From positions 1 through 64,000 of the forward strand of contig JBILCU010000003.1 in the NCBI GenBank assembly GCA_044352985.1: a DNA stretch of 64,000 bases. Direction: 5' to 3'. This DNA comes from JADJDM01 sp044352985. Lineage in GTDB: Bacteria; Bacteroidota; Bacteroidia; B-17B0; Aurantibacillaceae. Both the position numbers and the translations under genes were made by a program. This document shows positions 17,190-24,785 of the stretch, one piece after another. The notes under the pieces are model-generated. The model did no database searches and was not told the DNA's origin. It saw nothing but the letters and a program-made list of their open reading frames with translations. Within the stretch, counting starts at the first letter, position 1. Every line of letters starts with the position of its first letter.

Positions 17190-17382
17190 TAATTCATACC
17201 TGAAATATTCAGGAATGGCCATTCAAATGGCTGCTATTATCACTTTAGGTGTTTTTGGTGGTAAAAAATTAGATCAGTTTTTTAATTTAAAACAACCTGT
17301 TTTTACGCTTGTATTAAGCTTGTTTGCTGTTTTTGCAGCAATATATGTTTCAATAAAAGATTTTTTAAAAAATAAAAAATAA
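17155..17382 (+). CDS. AtpZ/AtpI family protein
   Basis: A 75-residue two-helix membrane protein. NSYLKYSGMAIQMAAIITLG with the following GGKKLDQFF loop is the AtpZ/AtpI pattern; the second helix is VFTLVLSLFAVFAAIYVSIK. Such proteins are linked to F-type ATP synthase assembly or to Mg2+/Ca2+ transport. The chosen start is GTG at 17155, giving a 35-base overlap with the bactofilin gene in another frame; starting at the later ATG (17215) would remove half of the conserved first segment. The next gene starts directly after the stop. Confidence 0.8.
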   Translation: MSQEKKPKSPINNSYLKYSGMAIQMAAIITLGVFGGKKLDQFFNLKQPVFTLVLSLFAVFAAIYVSIKDFLKNKK

Positions 17383-17754
17383 ATGGCTTATAAAATTGCA
17401 CTTATAATTACATCATGTTTGTCATTTTTATGTGTCTATGTTTGGAACTCGTTAATGCCAACAGAATACTATAATCCACATGTTTATTTTGTTGTAGTTT
17501 TTTTCTCACTTTTTTCTTTTTTAAGTAATTTGTTTTTTTCCTCTTCCATGAAGGATGAAAATAAAAATGCTTTCACGCTTAGGTTTATGGCTACTAGTGG
17601 TATTAAGCTTTTTTTATCGCTTTTTATAATTGTAATTTATGCTTTTGTAAACAAAAAACAAATTGTTCCTTTTGCAATTTTGTATTTGTTCACTTATTTT
17701 TTATTTACTGGGGTCGAAACTTTTTTTCTTTACCGTAAAACACAAGTTAAATAG
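17383..17754 (+). CDS. Small membrane protein of the kind found before atpB (DUF6168-like)
   Basis: A 123-residue protein with four hydrophobic segments (near residues 4-21, 31-50, 68-90 and 96-116). It begins right after the AtpZ stop with no gap. In Bacteroidota a small four-helix protein of this kind lies between atpZ and atpB, where it may serve as the ATP synthase I-like subunit; I assign it mainly by position and topology. No atpB or other ATP synthase gene follows here: the next gene is an aldehyde dehydrogenase. Confidence 0.7.
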   Translation: MAYKIALIITSCLSFLCVYVWNSLMPTEYYNPHVYFVVVFFSLFSFLSNLFFSSSMKDENKNAFTLRFMATSGIKLFLSLFIIVIYAFVNKKQIVPFAILYLFTYFLFTGVETFFLYRKTQVK

Positions 17755-17892
17755 CTTTTTGGTATTGAATAATTGAAATGTTTCTCTCTTTTTCTCTTTA
17801 AATAACATCAATCATCTTTCCTACTTGAAATTTTTTCTTTTCTAAAACCTTTACTTTTGCTAAATTATGATGTAATAATTACTTTTTTTATA

Positions 17893-17914
17893 GAGTAAAT
17901 ACCTATATTTACTC
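17893..17914 (+). promoter_or_regulatory. Palindrome over the probable promoter of the ALDH7 gene
   Basis: GAGTAAAT, six bases (ACCTAT), then ATTTACTC: a perfect 8+6+8 inverted repeat ending 21 bases before the ATG. It contains TATATTTA (17904-17911), close to the -7 consensus TAnnTTTG. A repressor bound here would cover the promoter. No regulator gene is adjacent. Confidence 0.4.
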
Positions 17915-17935
17915 CCTTATTTTAAAACAAATAAA

Positions 17936-19486
17936 ATGGCAACTTTAACTCAAGAACAAACTCAAATTTCTGCGGTTTTAAACGCATTAGGATTAAAAGA
18001 AATTAATGAAGGCTGCTCTACAGGAAATGTAGATTTTGCTTCAGGAGATATTATTGAATCATATAGTCCGGTTGACGGAAAATTAATTGCTTCGGTAAAA
18101 ACAGCTACCAAAGTTGATTATGAAAAAGCAATGAGAGCAGCTGAAACTGCTTTTTTAGAATGGAGATTACTACCTGCACCAAAGCGCGGTGAAATCGTTC
18201 GTCAGTTTGGTAACAAATTGCGTGAGAAAAAACAGGAATTAGGCATGTTGGTTTCTTACGAAATGGGGAAATCTTTGCAGGAAGGTTTAGGCGAAGTTCA
18301 GGAGATGATTGATATTTGTGATTTCGCTGTTGGGTTATCTCGTCAGTTGTATGGTTTAACTATGCATAGCGAGCGTGCAGATCACAGAATGTATGAGCAA
18401 TATCATCCATTGGGAATTGTAGGTATTATTAGTTCTTTCAATTTTCCGGTTGCTGTTTGGAGCTGGAACACTGCATTAGCATGGGTTTGCGGAGATGTGT
18501 GTATCTGGAAATCATCACCTAAAACACCTTTGTGTTCCATTGCATCTCAAAAAATATGGGCTGAGGTAGCAAAAGAAAATAATTTGCCTGAAGGTATTTC
18601 ATGCTTAGTTAACGGAAAAGGAATTGGAGAATTCATTACAACAGACAGACGCATTCCATTAGTTTCTGCAACGGGTTCAACACGCATGGGTAAAGAAGTT
18701 GGAATTAAATTAGCTGAACGTTTCGGTCGTGGTTTGTTGGAGTTAGGCGGAAATAACGCAATCATCGTAACTCCAAATGCTGATATTCAAAATGCAATTC
18801 CTGCAATTGTTTTTGGAGCAGTTGGTACAGCCGGACAACGTTGTACAACCACTCGTCGTTTAATCATTCACGAAAGCATCTACGAAACCATAAAAGAAAA
18901 ATTAGTAAGTGCATACAAACAATTACGCATAGGCAATCCATTAGATCAAAATAATCATGTTGGTCCGTTGATTGATAAAGACGCGGTTAAAGATTATCTA
19001 TCGGCTATTGAAAAAGTGCAACAAGAAGGCGGTAAAATGCTTGTTAATGGTGGCGTTTTAGAAGGTGTAGGATATGAAAGCGGGTGCTACGTGAAACCTG
19101 CTATTGCAGAAGCGCAGCCAAACTATGAAATCGTGAAACACGAAACCTTTGCTCCAATTTTATATTTATTAAAATATTCAACTATTGAAGAAGCAATAGC
19201 AATTCAAAATGATGTGCCGCAAGGTTTATCAAGCTCAATCATGACATTAAATATGCGTGAGGCAGAACGTTTCCTTTCTTGTGCAGGATCAGATTGTGGT
19301 ATTGCTAACGTAAACATTGGTACTTCAGGTGCTGAGATTGGCGGCGCATTCGGTGGTGATAAAGAAACCGGCGGTGGTCGCGAATCAGGTTCTGATTCAT
19401 GGAAAATATACATGCGTCGTCAGACAAACACCATCAACTACGGAACAAAATTACCTTTGGCACAAGGTATAAAATTTGAAATTTAA
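17936..19486 (+). CDS. Aldehyde dehydrogenase, ALDH7 / aminoadipate-semialdehyde type
   Basis: A 516-residue NAD-dependent dehydrogenase. The catalytic Cys303 lies in GTAGQRCTTTRRL and the base Glu269 in LLELGGNNAIIV; this double Asn form and the TTTRR run after the Cys are typical of the ALDH7 (antiquitin, L-aminoadipate-semialdehyde / piperideine-6-carboxylate dehydrogenase) branch, which acts in lysine breakdown. The C-terminal GETGGGRESGSDSWKIYMRR-like end (the sequence has GDKETGGGRESGSD) fits the same branch. No other lysine-degradation gene is next to it. A palindrome covers the probable promoter, so it may be induced by its pathway. Confidence 0.9.
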   Translation: MATLTQEQTQISAVLNALGLKEINEGCSTGNVDFASGDIIESYSPVDGKLIASVKTATKVDYEKAMRAAETAFLEWRLLPAPKRGEIVRQFGNKLREKKQELGMLVSYEMGKSLQEGLGEVQEMIDICDFAVGLSRQLYGLTMHSERADHRMYEQYHPLGIVGIISSFNFPVAVWSWNTALAWVCGDVCIWKSSPKTPLCSIASQKIWAEVAKENNLPEGISCLVNGKGIGEFITTDRRIPLVSATGSTRMGKEVGIKLAERFGRGLLELGGNNAIIVTPNADIQNAIPAIVFGAVGTAGQRCTTTRRLIIHESIYETIKEKLVSAYKQLRIGNPLDQNNHVGPLIDKDAVKDYLSAIEKVQQEGGKMLVNGGVLEGVGYESGCYVKPAIAEAQPNYEIVKHETFAPILYLLKYSTIEEAIAIQNDVPQGLSSSIMTLNMREAERFLSCAGSDCGIANVNIGTSGAEIGGAFGGDKETGGGRESGSDSWKIYMRRQTNTINYGTKLPLAQGIKFEI

Positions 19487-19511
19487 AAACAACAATAAAA
19501 CAAACAACTAA

Positions 19512-20024
19512 ATGACAATTGGAGAAAACAAAGTAGTTTCATTAAACTACCACCTTAGTTCAAAATTCCAAAATGAGCCGGAAGAACTTGTAGAACAAAC
19601 ATCAACAGAACGACCTTTTATATTCCTTTACGGGGCAGGTGGTATCATTCCTTTGTTTGAAAAAGAATTATCAGGAAAAACGGTTGGAGATAAATTTGAT
19701 TTTCATATTAATGCAGCTGATGGCTACGGAGAATACAACGAAGAATACGTTGCAGAAATTCCAAAAGAAGCATTTTTTGTTGAAGGTAAATTTGATGATT
19801 CACAAATTACAGTTGGTGCTGAGGTTCCAATGATGGATGCTGAAGGAAATCAAATGTATGGTTTAGTATTAGAAGTTGCCGAAAAACATGTTGCTATGGA
19901 TTTTAATCATCCTTTAGCTGGGCATGATTTACATTTTATTGGTGAAGTATTAGAAATTCGTGAGGCAACAAAAGAAGAGCTTGATCATGGGCATGTTCAT
20001 GGTCCAGGAGGGCATCACCATTAA
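19512..20024 (+). CDS. FKBP-type peptidyl-prolyl isomerase, SlyD-like
   Basis: A 170-residue cytosolic prolyl isomerase and chaperone. The FKBP part is split by an insert-in-flap chaperone domain, as in SlyD: GAGGIIPLFEKELSGKTVGD and FHINAADGYGEYNEEY, then the insert around VPMMDAEGNQMYGLVLEV, then the return to FNHPLAGHDLHFIGEVLEIR. The C-terminus is His-rich (HGHVHGPGGHHH) and may bind Ni2+ or other metals, as in SlyD of E. coli. It lies 25 bases after the ALDH7 gene and ahead of a strong terminator. Confidence 0.93.
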   Translation: MTIGENKVVSLNYHLSSKFQNEPEELVEQTSTERPFIFLYGAGGIIPLFEKELSGKTVGDKFDFHINAADGYGEYNEEYVAEIPKEAFFVEGKFDDSQITVGAEVPMMDAEGNQMYGLVLEVAEKHVAMDFNHPLAGHDLHFIGEVLEIREATKEELDHGHVHGPGGHHH

Positions 20025-20045
20025 TTTTGTCCTTTTAAAAATAGT

Positions 20046-20077
20046 AAAAGCGTTACATTTTAAAGTAACGCTTTTTT
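20046..20077 (+). terminator. Rho-independent terminator after slyD-like gene
   Basis: An 11-base perfect stem (AAAAGCGTTAC with GTAACGCTTTT) around an 8-base AT loop, followed by T residues, 21 bases after the stop codon. It separates the ALDH7/SlyD unit from the exosortase locus. Confidence 0.85.
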
Positions 20078-20168
20078 ATTTTAATAATTATTTTTAATAA
20101 TAGTAGTTTAACAAGTATTATTTTTGAAATGACAATACTTTTCTTAATTTTAAGCTAATTATTATTCA

Positions 20169-20381
20169 ATGAAAAAGTCTAAAATCCTAATATTATTTTT
20201 TGTTTTCAATTTGTTGTTTTCTCTACATGTTTTTTCTCAATTACCTCCAGATAACGAAGAAGAAACACCTGGTTGTTGGCCACCACCGTGCGTTCCTATA
20301 GACGGAGGAATTGTTTTCTTAATTGCGGCGGGCGCTGCTTATGGCTCAAAAAAAATAGTTGATTATAGAAAACAACATTAA
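20169..20381 (+). CDS. Small PID-CTERM protein, probable XrtF substrate
   Basis: A 70-residue protein. Residues 1-24 are a signal peptide (ending HVFSQ). Residues 25-42 are a short acidic and proline-rich stretch with two cysteines (Cys36, Cys41). Residues 43-70 are a sorting tail: the PIDGG motif (43-47), a short membrane segment FLIAAGAAYG, then basic residues KKIVDYRK. This is the PID-CTERM pattern known as a target of exosortase F. The exosortase gene follows 11 bases later. After both cuts only about 20 residues would remain. Confidence 0.82.
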   Translation: MKKSKILILFFVFNLLFSLHVFSQLPPDNEEETPGCWPPPCVPIDGGIVFLIAAGAAYGSKKIVDYRKQH

Positions 20382-20392
20382 ATCTTTAAAGC

Positions 20393-20911
20393 TTGATTAA
20401 GCTTTTTAAAAACTCACCTTTTCGTTTTTTTTTCCTTTCAGGAATAATTTATTTATTCTGGTTTTTAACCTATGAATTTTATATCATTCCAAAAACAAAT
20501 TTGGATGAGAAAGTAATTTCAAATATCGTTGACATAAGTGAAATGATACTTCGTTTTTTTAGCCATGAAACTTACGCCTCCAAAGATGATTTAAATATGC
20601 AGATGATTGGTGTTGATGGCGCACATCCCGTATGGATTGGTAGACCTTGCAATGGAATTGCTGTAATGGCTATTTTCACCATTTTTATATTGGTTTTTCC
20701 CGGTAAAGTGAAAAATAAAGTATGGTTTATTCCATCCGGTCTTTTAATAATACATATTGTAAATGTTCTTCGTGTTTGCGCATTGGCCTCAATTTCTTAT
20801 TACAAGCCTAATTATTTATATTTTAATCATACCTATACATTTACCATTTTAATTTATGGTATAATTTTTCTACTTTGGATGGTTTGGGTAAACCGATTTT
20901 CTAAATCATGA
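20393..20911 (+). CDS. xrtF: Exosortase family protein XrtF
   Basis: A 172-residue membrane protease/transpeptidase. The three exosortase catalytic residues fall in membrane-edge motifs: Cys86 in RPCNGIAVMA, Arg127 in HIVNVLRVCAL, and His146 in YLYFNHTYTF. It is predicted to cut substrate proteins at the PID-CTERM tail and pass them to an acceptor. The start is TTG at 20393; no in-frame ATG is available before the first helix. It lies between the PID-CTERM gene and the exosortase F-associated gene, the standard order for this system in Flavobacteria. Confidence 0.88.
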   Translation: MIKLFKNSPFRFFFLSGIIYLFWFLTYEFYIIPKTNLDEKVISNIVDISEMILRFFSHETYASKDDLNMQMIGVDGAHPVWIGRPCNGIAVMAIFTIFILVFPGKVKNKVWFIPSGLLIIHIVNVLRVCALASISYYKPNYLYFNHTYTFTILIYGIIFLLWMVWVNRFSKS

Positions 20912-21369
20912 AAAGAAAATTAATCATAACTTTCTTTATCATTTCTCTAATTATTCTAGGTTTTTTTAGAGAGTTTGTATTTGTAAATATTAATACATTA
21001 ATCTATAACAATAAGTTCAATGAAAATTACCCACATCATTCACTTTTTACTATTATTTCGGGTTTTAATTATAAAGGCTTATATGCATCTAAATGGTTTT
21101 TAACTTTTACTTTCGTAGTTCTATTCTATTTTATTCAAATACAATTTTCTTATTTCTTATTTCGCGATAAATTGTTTAAAAAATGGTTTCTTTATCTCTA
21201 TGTAATCTTGGCATTACTTTCATTTATTACATTTATTTCTGGTTGGTTATTTAACGATTTAATACAAGGATATGTTTTTAGCCGTTTATTCTTAGGTTTT
21301 TTACAATCACCACTTCCAACTGTATTTTTAACTCCGTTTTGCTACTTCTATAAAAAAAACATTTCTTAA
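20908..21369 (+). CDS. Exosortase F system-associated membrane protein
   Basis: A 153-residue protein with four hydrophobic segments (about residues 4-24, 50-75, 87-108 and 120-145). It overlaps xrtF by 4 bases (ATGA). By position, size and topology it is the membrane protein known to accompany exosortase F in Flavobacteria. Its function is not known; a role in presenting the substrate or acceptor is a guess. Confidence 0.78.
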   Translation: MKRKLIITFFIISLIILGFFREFVFVNINTLIYNNKFNENYPHHSLFTIISGFNYKGLYASKWFLTFTFVVLFYFIQIQFSYFLFRDKLFKKWFLYLYVILALLSFITFISGWLFNDLIQGYVFSRLFLGFLQSPLPTVFLTPFCYFYKKNIS

Positions 21370-21408
21370 TTTTAGCAATTATTAAAACAACAACAATCTA
21401 ATTATAAT

Positions 21409-22680
21409 ATGAAAAAAGATACTCAAATTTTTAAATTAATTAAAGAAGAAAACGAACGTCAGGTTAGAGGCATTGAATTAATTGCATCAGAAAATTATGT
21501 AAGTAAACAAGTAATGCAAGCCATGGGTTCAGTTTTAACTAATAAATATGCTGAAGGGTTACCAAATAAAAGATATTATGGCGGTTGCGAAGTTGTAGAT
21601 AAAGTGGAGTTAATTGCAATAGATAGAGTTAAGCAGTTGTTTGGAGCTGTTTGGGCAAATGTACAGCCTCATTCAGGGGCGCAAGCAAATGCAGCAGTAA
21701 TGTTGGCTTGTTTAAAACCAGGAGATACAATTTTAGGTTTTGATCTTAGTCATGGAGGACATTTAACGCATGGTTCTCCTGTTAATTTTAGCGGTAAACT
21801 TTATCGACCAACATTTTACGGAGTTGAACAAAAAACTGGTAAAATTAATTATGATAAAGTAGAAGAAACAGCAAAAATAGAAAAACCTAAACTAATTATT
21901 TGCGGAGCATCAGCTTACAGCAGAGATTGGGATTATGTTCGCTTACGTAAAATTGCAGATGAAGTTGGCGCTTTATTGTTAGCAGATATTTCTCATCCAT
22001 CCGGTCTAATTGCAAAAGGAATATTGAATGATCCTTTACCTCATTGTCATATTATTACTACAACAACGCATAAAACTTTACGTGGACCTCGTGGAGGTTT
22101 AATCATGATGGGAAAAGATTTTGAAAATCCTTGGGGTGAAAAAACACCTAAAGGCGAAGTAAAAATGATGAGCGCAATTTTAGATGCTGCTGTTTTTCCA
22201 GGTACACAAGGTGGACCATTAGAACATGTAATTGCAGCTAAAGCAGTTGCTTTTGGTGAAGCGCTAAGCGATGAGTACATGCATTATTGTGTTCAGGTAG
22301 TTAAAAACGCAAAAGTAATGGCAGATGCATTAGTTGCTAAAGGGTATAAAATTATTTCAGGAGGTACTGATAATCACTGTATGTTAATTGATTTAAGAAA
22401 CAAAAATATTTCAGGTAAAGAAGCAGAAAAAACATTAGGTGAAGCAGATATTACTGTAAATAAAAACATGGTGCCTTTTGATGATAAATCTCCATTTGTA
22501 ACTTCCGGAATCCGTATTGGAAGTGCAGCAATTACTTCTCGTGGTTTAAAAGAAAAAGATTGTTTAAAAGTGATCGATTTTATTGATGCTGCATTAAAAA
22601 ATAACGGTAATTTAAAAGAACTTGGAAAAATCAAACAAAAAGTAAACAAAATGATGGAGAAGTACCCATTATTTGTTTAA
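21409..22680 (+). CDS. glyA: Serine hydroxymethyltransferase
   Basis: A 423-residue PLP enzyme that interconverts serine and glycine and loads tetrahydrofolate with a one-carbon unit. Seen: IELIASENYVSKQVMQAMGS, NKYAEGLPNKRYYGGCEVVD, HSGAQANAAV, and the PLP-binding Lys222 in TTTTHKTLRGPRGG. VPFDDKSPFVTSGIRIGSAA near the end is also diagnostic. The length is standard. It follows the exosortase locus after 39 bases on the same strand. Confidence 0.97.
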   Translation: MKKDTQIFKLIKEENERQVRGIELIASENYVSKQVMQAMGSVLTNKYAEGLPNKRYYGGCEVVDKVELIAIDRVKQLFGAVWANVQPHSGAQANAAVMLACLKPGDTILGFDLSHGGHLTHGSPVNFSGKLYRPTFYGVEQKTGKINYDKVEETAKIEKPKLIICGASAYSRDWDYVRLRKIADEVGALLLADISHPSGLIAKGILNDPLPHCHIITTTTHKTLRGPRGGLIMMGKDFENPWGEKTPKGEVKMMSAILDAAVFPGTQGGPLEHVIAAKAVAFGEALSDEYMHYCVQVVKNAKVMADALVAKGYKIISGGTDNHCMLIDLRNKNISGKEAEKTLGEADITVNKNMVPFDDKSPFVTSGIRIGSAAITSRGLKEKDCLKVIDFIDAALKNNGNLKELGKIKQKVNKMMEKYPLFV

Positions 22681-22781
22681 AAACTTATTGTTTTTTTAAT
22701 CTCTTTTTCTTTCTAAAGTAAAGATTTTAGCTTTATTTTGCATTTTAATTAAGGTTGCTTTTGTAATTCCTATTTTTCTTA

Positions 22782-23249
22782 ATGAAATTATTGATTAAAA
22801 TATCTTTTTTACTTTTTTTATTCCTTTTTGGATTTAATTCAGTTTATGCTCAAAAAAAGGTAAAAGGAAGTAATTTCCATGAAAACCAGAATTTGTTTGG
22901 TGGTAAAAAAAAGGAAAAAAGTAATCAAAGTAAAGCACTATCTAAACGAAAAAGTTTATTCAATAGGAAATTTAGTGCAGGAAATGCAGATGCCTTTGCT
23001 AGCAATAAGTTAACAGGAGGAAAGGGATTATTCGCAAAATTATTTAAACCCGGAAGCCAATACGGAAGAAATGCTTCATTACGTAAAACTCGTCCTGGAA
23101 AAATTCAAAACAGAGAGCAGACTAAATTGTTTGGAAAATATCAATCGCACAATAAAAAAAGAAATAATGCTTTTTTAAGTAAACAAAACAAACGTAGAAA
23201 TATGTCTCGTGTAAGAGGTAATTCTGTTTTTTCTAAACGTAAACGATAG
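22782..23249 (+). CDS. Secreted, strongly basic protein of unknown function
   Basis: A 155-residue protein not recognised as a named family. Residues 1-23 form a signal peptide (FLFGFNSVYAQ). The mature part is dense in Lys, Arg, Asn and Ser with almost no acidic residues, has repeated short FxxK/R pieces (KSLFNRKF, KGLFAKLF, TKLFGKY, NSVFSKRKR) and no cysteine. It probably lacks a rigid fold and could bind a negatively charged partner such as LPS, DNA or RNA outside the inner membrane. That is inference from composition only. It is convergent with the methyltransferase gene, 4 bases away. Confidence 0.65.
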   Translation: MKLLIKISFLLFLFLFGFNSVYAQKKVKGSNFHENQNLFGGKKKEKSNQSKALSKRKSLFNRKFSAGNADAFASNKLTGGKGLFAKLFKPGSQYGRNASLRKTRPGKIQNREQTKLFGKYQSHNKKRNNAFLSKQNKRRNMSRVRGNSVFSKRKR

Positions 23250-23253
23250 TTTT

Positions 23254-24426
23254 TTACACCTTTATTACACCTGCAAATAAAGCGTTTCCTCCTTCATCAA
23301 AATAATTCAAAAAATTATTTTCGAATAATAATTCATTGTGTGCTGAAAGTTGGTGTTCGTTTTCGGAAGCAAATACGGAGCAAGTAATATATAAAAAGTT
23401 CGTTTTATTGTCTCTGTTATTTATGCCGTTTTGGAGTATTTTCTTTTGAAGCAGGGTGTAATTTTCTAATTTTTCAGGCGTAAAGAAAAATAGTTCTTCA
23501 GGATTTCTTTTCCAAGTTCCGCTGCCACTGCATGGAGCATCACAAATAATGCCGTCAAAGTTTGTGTTTAAATAAGAAGGAATTGAAAGATCCATCACTT
23601 TGGTTTTTGGATTAAAACCTATGCGATTAAAACGTGATTGGAGATTCTTTAATATGCTTTCACGTGTATCTGTACAAAGTAATTGAAGTTGATTTTCTTT
23701 ACTGAGTAAAAGCAAACTTTTTCCACCCGAAGCTGCACACATATCCCACCAGTTTTCATTTTTTTTCGGATTTAAAAATGGAGAAATTGCTTGTGAACTA
23801 ATATCCTGAATTTCGAAATAACCTTTTTGCCATGATGTTAAATCCTGGAGTTTAGCTTGTTTTTCAATTTTTAAACAATTGTTTTGTTCGTTTAATACTT
23901 GATATGGTATTTGTTTCGCATCAAGTTCTTTTTGAACATTCGTGATGTTTTTAGTAACACGAATAAAAAAATAATTTGGAGAAAAAAAGGAGTAGAAATA
24001 ATTTTTAAGATTTATTCCTTCAGTAAATTCAACTTTGAATGGTAGAAAATTATTCAAATTAAATTGAGGAAATAATTTAACAACGTGATCTAACTTGTCA
24101 TTTAAATTATCATTATCGTTTAGATTTAAATTTGAATATTCACCAACAAAAGAAAAAAAATCTCCTTTTTGTTTACTTGTAAAAAAAGATGCTATTTGAA
24201 TACGTTCTTTAATTTTAGTAATATCAAATGCATAACCTATTTTAAAATAGGCATAAACTAAATCTGAAATTGACTTACGATCACGCTTGCCAAATTTAGA
24301 ATTTGATTTAAAATAATTTTTAAGAAAATGATTAAGTGGAATTTTTTTGTTTTCGTGTAATTCAAGATAATCTTGAACTAGTGCACAAGCTGTGTTGAGG
24401 TATGAATTGACTACAATTTCTTTCAT
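23254..24426 (-). CDS. RsmB/NOP family RNA (cytosine-5) methyltransferase
   Basis: A 390-residue S-adenosylmethionine-dependent enzyme. The SAM site is WWDMCAASGGKSLLLL, motif IV is CDAPCSGSGTWKRNPE with its conserved PC, and motif VI is FLYITCSVFASENEH with the catalytic TC. These are the two cysteines of the m5C RNA methyltransferases. The N-terminal part (about 1-130) is helical and looks NusB-like. The target (16S rRNA C967 in E. coli RsmB) is plausible but not provable here. Confidence 0.9.
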   Translation of the reverse strand: MKEIVVNSYLNTACALVQDYLELHENKKIPLNHFLKNYFKSNSKFGKRDRKSISDLVYAYFKIGYAFDITKIKERIQIASFFTSKQKGDFFSFVGEYSNLNLNDNDNLNDKLDHVVKLFPQFNLNNFLPFKVEFTEGINLKNYFYSFFSPNYFFIRVTKNITNVQKELDAKQIPYQVLNEQNNCLKIEKQAKLQDLTSWQKGYFEIQDISSQAISPFLNPKKNENWWDMCAASGGKSLLLLSKENQLQLLCTDTRESILKNLQSRFNRIGFNPKTKVMDLSIPSYLNTNFDGIICDAPCSGSGTWKRNPEELFFFTPEKLENYTLLQKKILQNGINNRDNKTNFLYITCSVFASENEHQLSAHNELLFENNFLNYFDEGGNALFAGVIKV

Positions 24427-24436
24427 TTAATAATCA

Positions 24437-24778
24437 CTAATCATCATCCTCTAAATCTAAGTGAAATTTATGTAAAAAGCGATGCAATACAGGAGCAAAA
24501 ATAACTGCTACAGATGTTAAAAATGCAATTCCGCTGTATAATGCATAAAATGAAGCAAAAATTTTTGCGCCATCACTTTTTGCTATTGATACCGGACCCA
24601 TTCCCGTTAAAATCATGGAAGCATCCAATAATGCATCTATCCAATTTAATTGATAAAAATGCATGTAACCAACAACTCCTATTAACAAAGAGAAAAACAA
24701 CAAGCCACTCGCCAATAAAAAACTTTTAAGAAGACGTTTATTATATTGTTTTTTTGGAATTAATTTTTGTTTACCCAC
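24437..24778 (-). CDS. Two-helix membrane protein with ion-channel-like pore loop
   Basis: A 113-residue protein. Helix 1 is about 18-40 (LLASGLLFFSLLIGVVGYMH), then a re-entrant loop LDASMILTGMGPVS, then helix 2 about 75-98 (FYALYSGIAFLTSVAVIFAP), then an acidic tail. The helix-loop-helix plan resembles the pore module of two-helix potassium channels. The loop reads TGMGPV where K+ channels have TVGYG, so selectivity is uncertain and it may not conduct K+. It lies between an RNA methyltransferase and a surface-protein gene, both on the same strand and 7-10 bases away. Confidence 0.6.
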   Translation of the reverse strand: MGKQKLIPKKQYNKRLLKSFLLASGLLFFSLLIGVVGYMHFYQLNWIDALLDASMILTGMGPVSIAKSDGAKIFASFYALYSGIAFLTSVAVIFAPVLHRFLHKFHLDLEDDD

Positions 24779-24785
24779 TTTTAAT

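Noticed and set aside
21370..21408. Glycine riboswitch before glyA
   Set aside because: Only 39 bases separate glyA from the gene before it, too short for the aptamer, and no GGAGAG-type motif is present.
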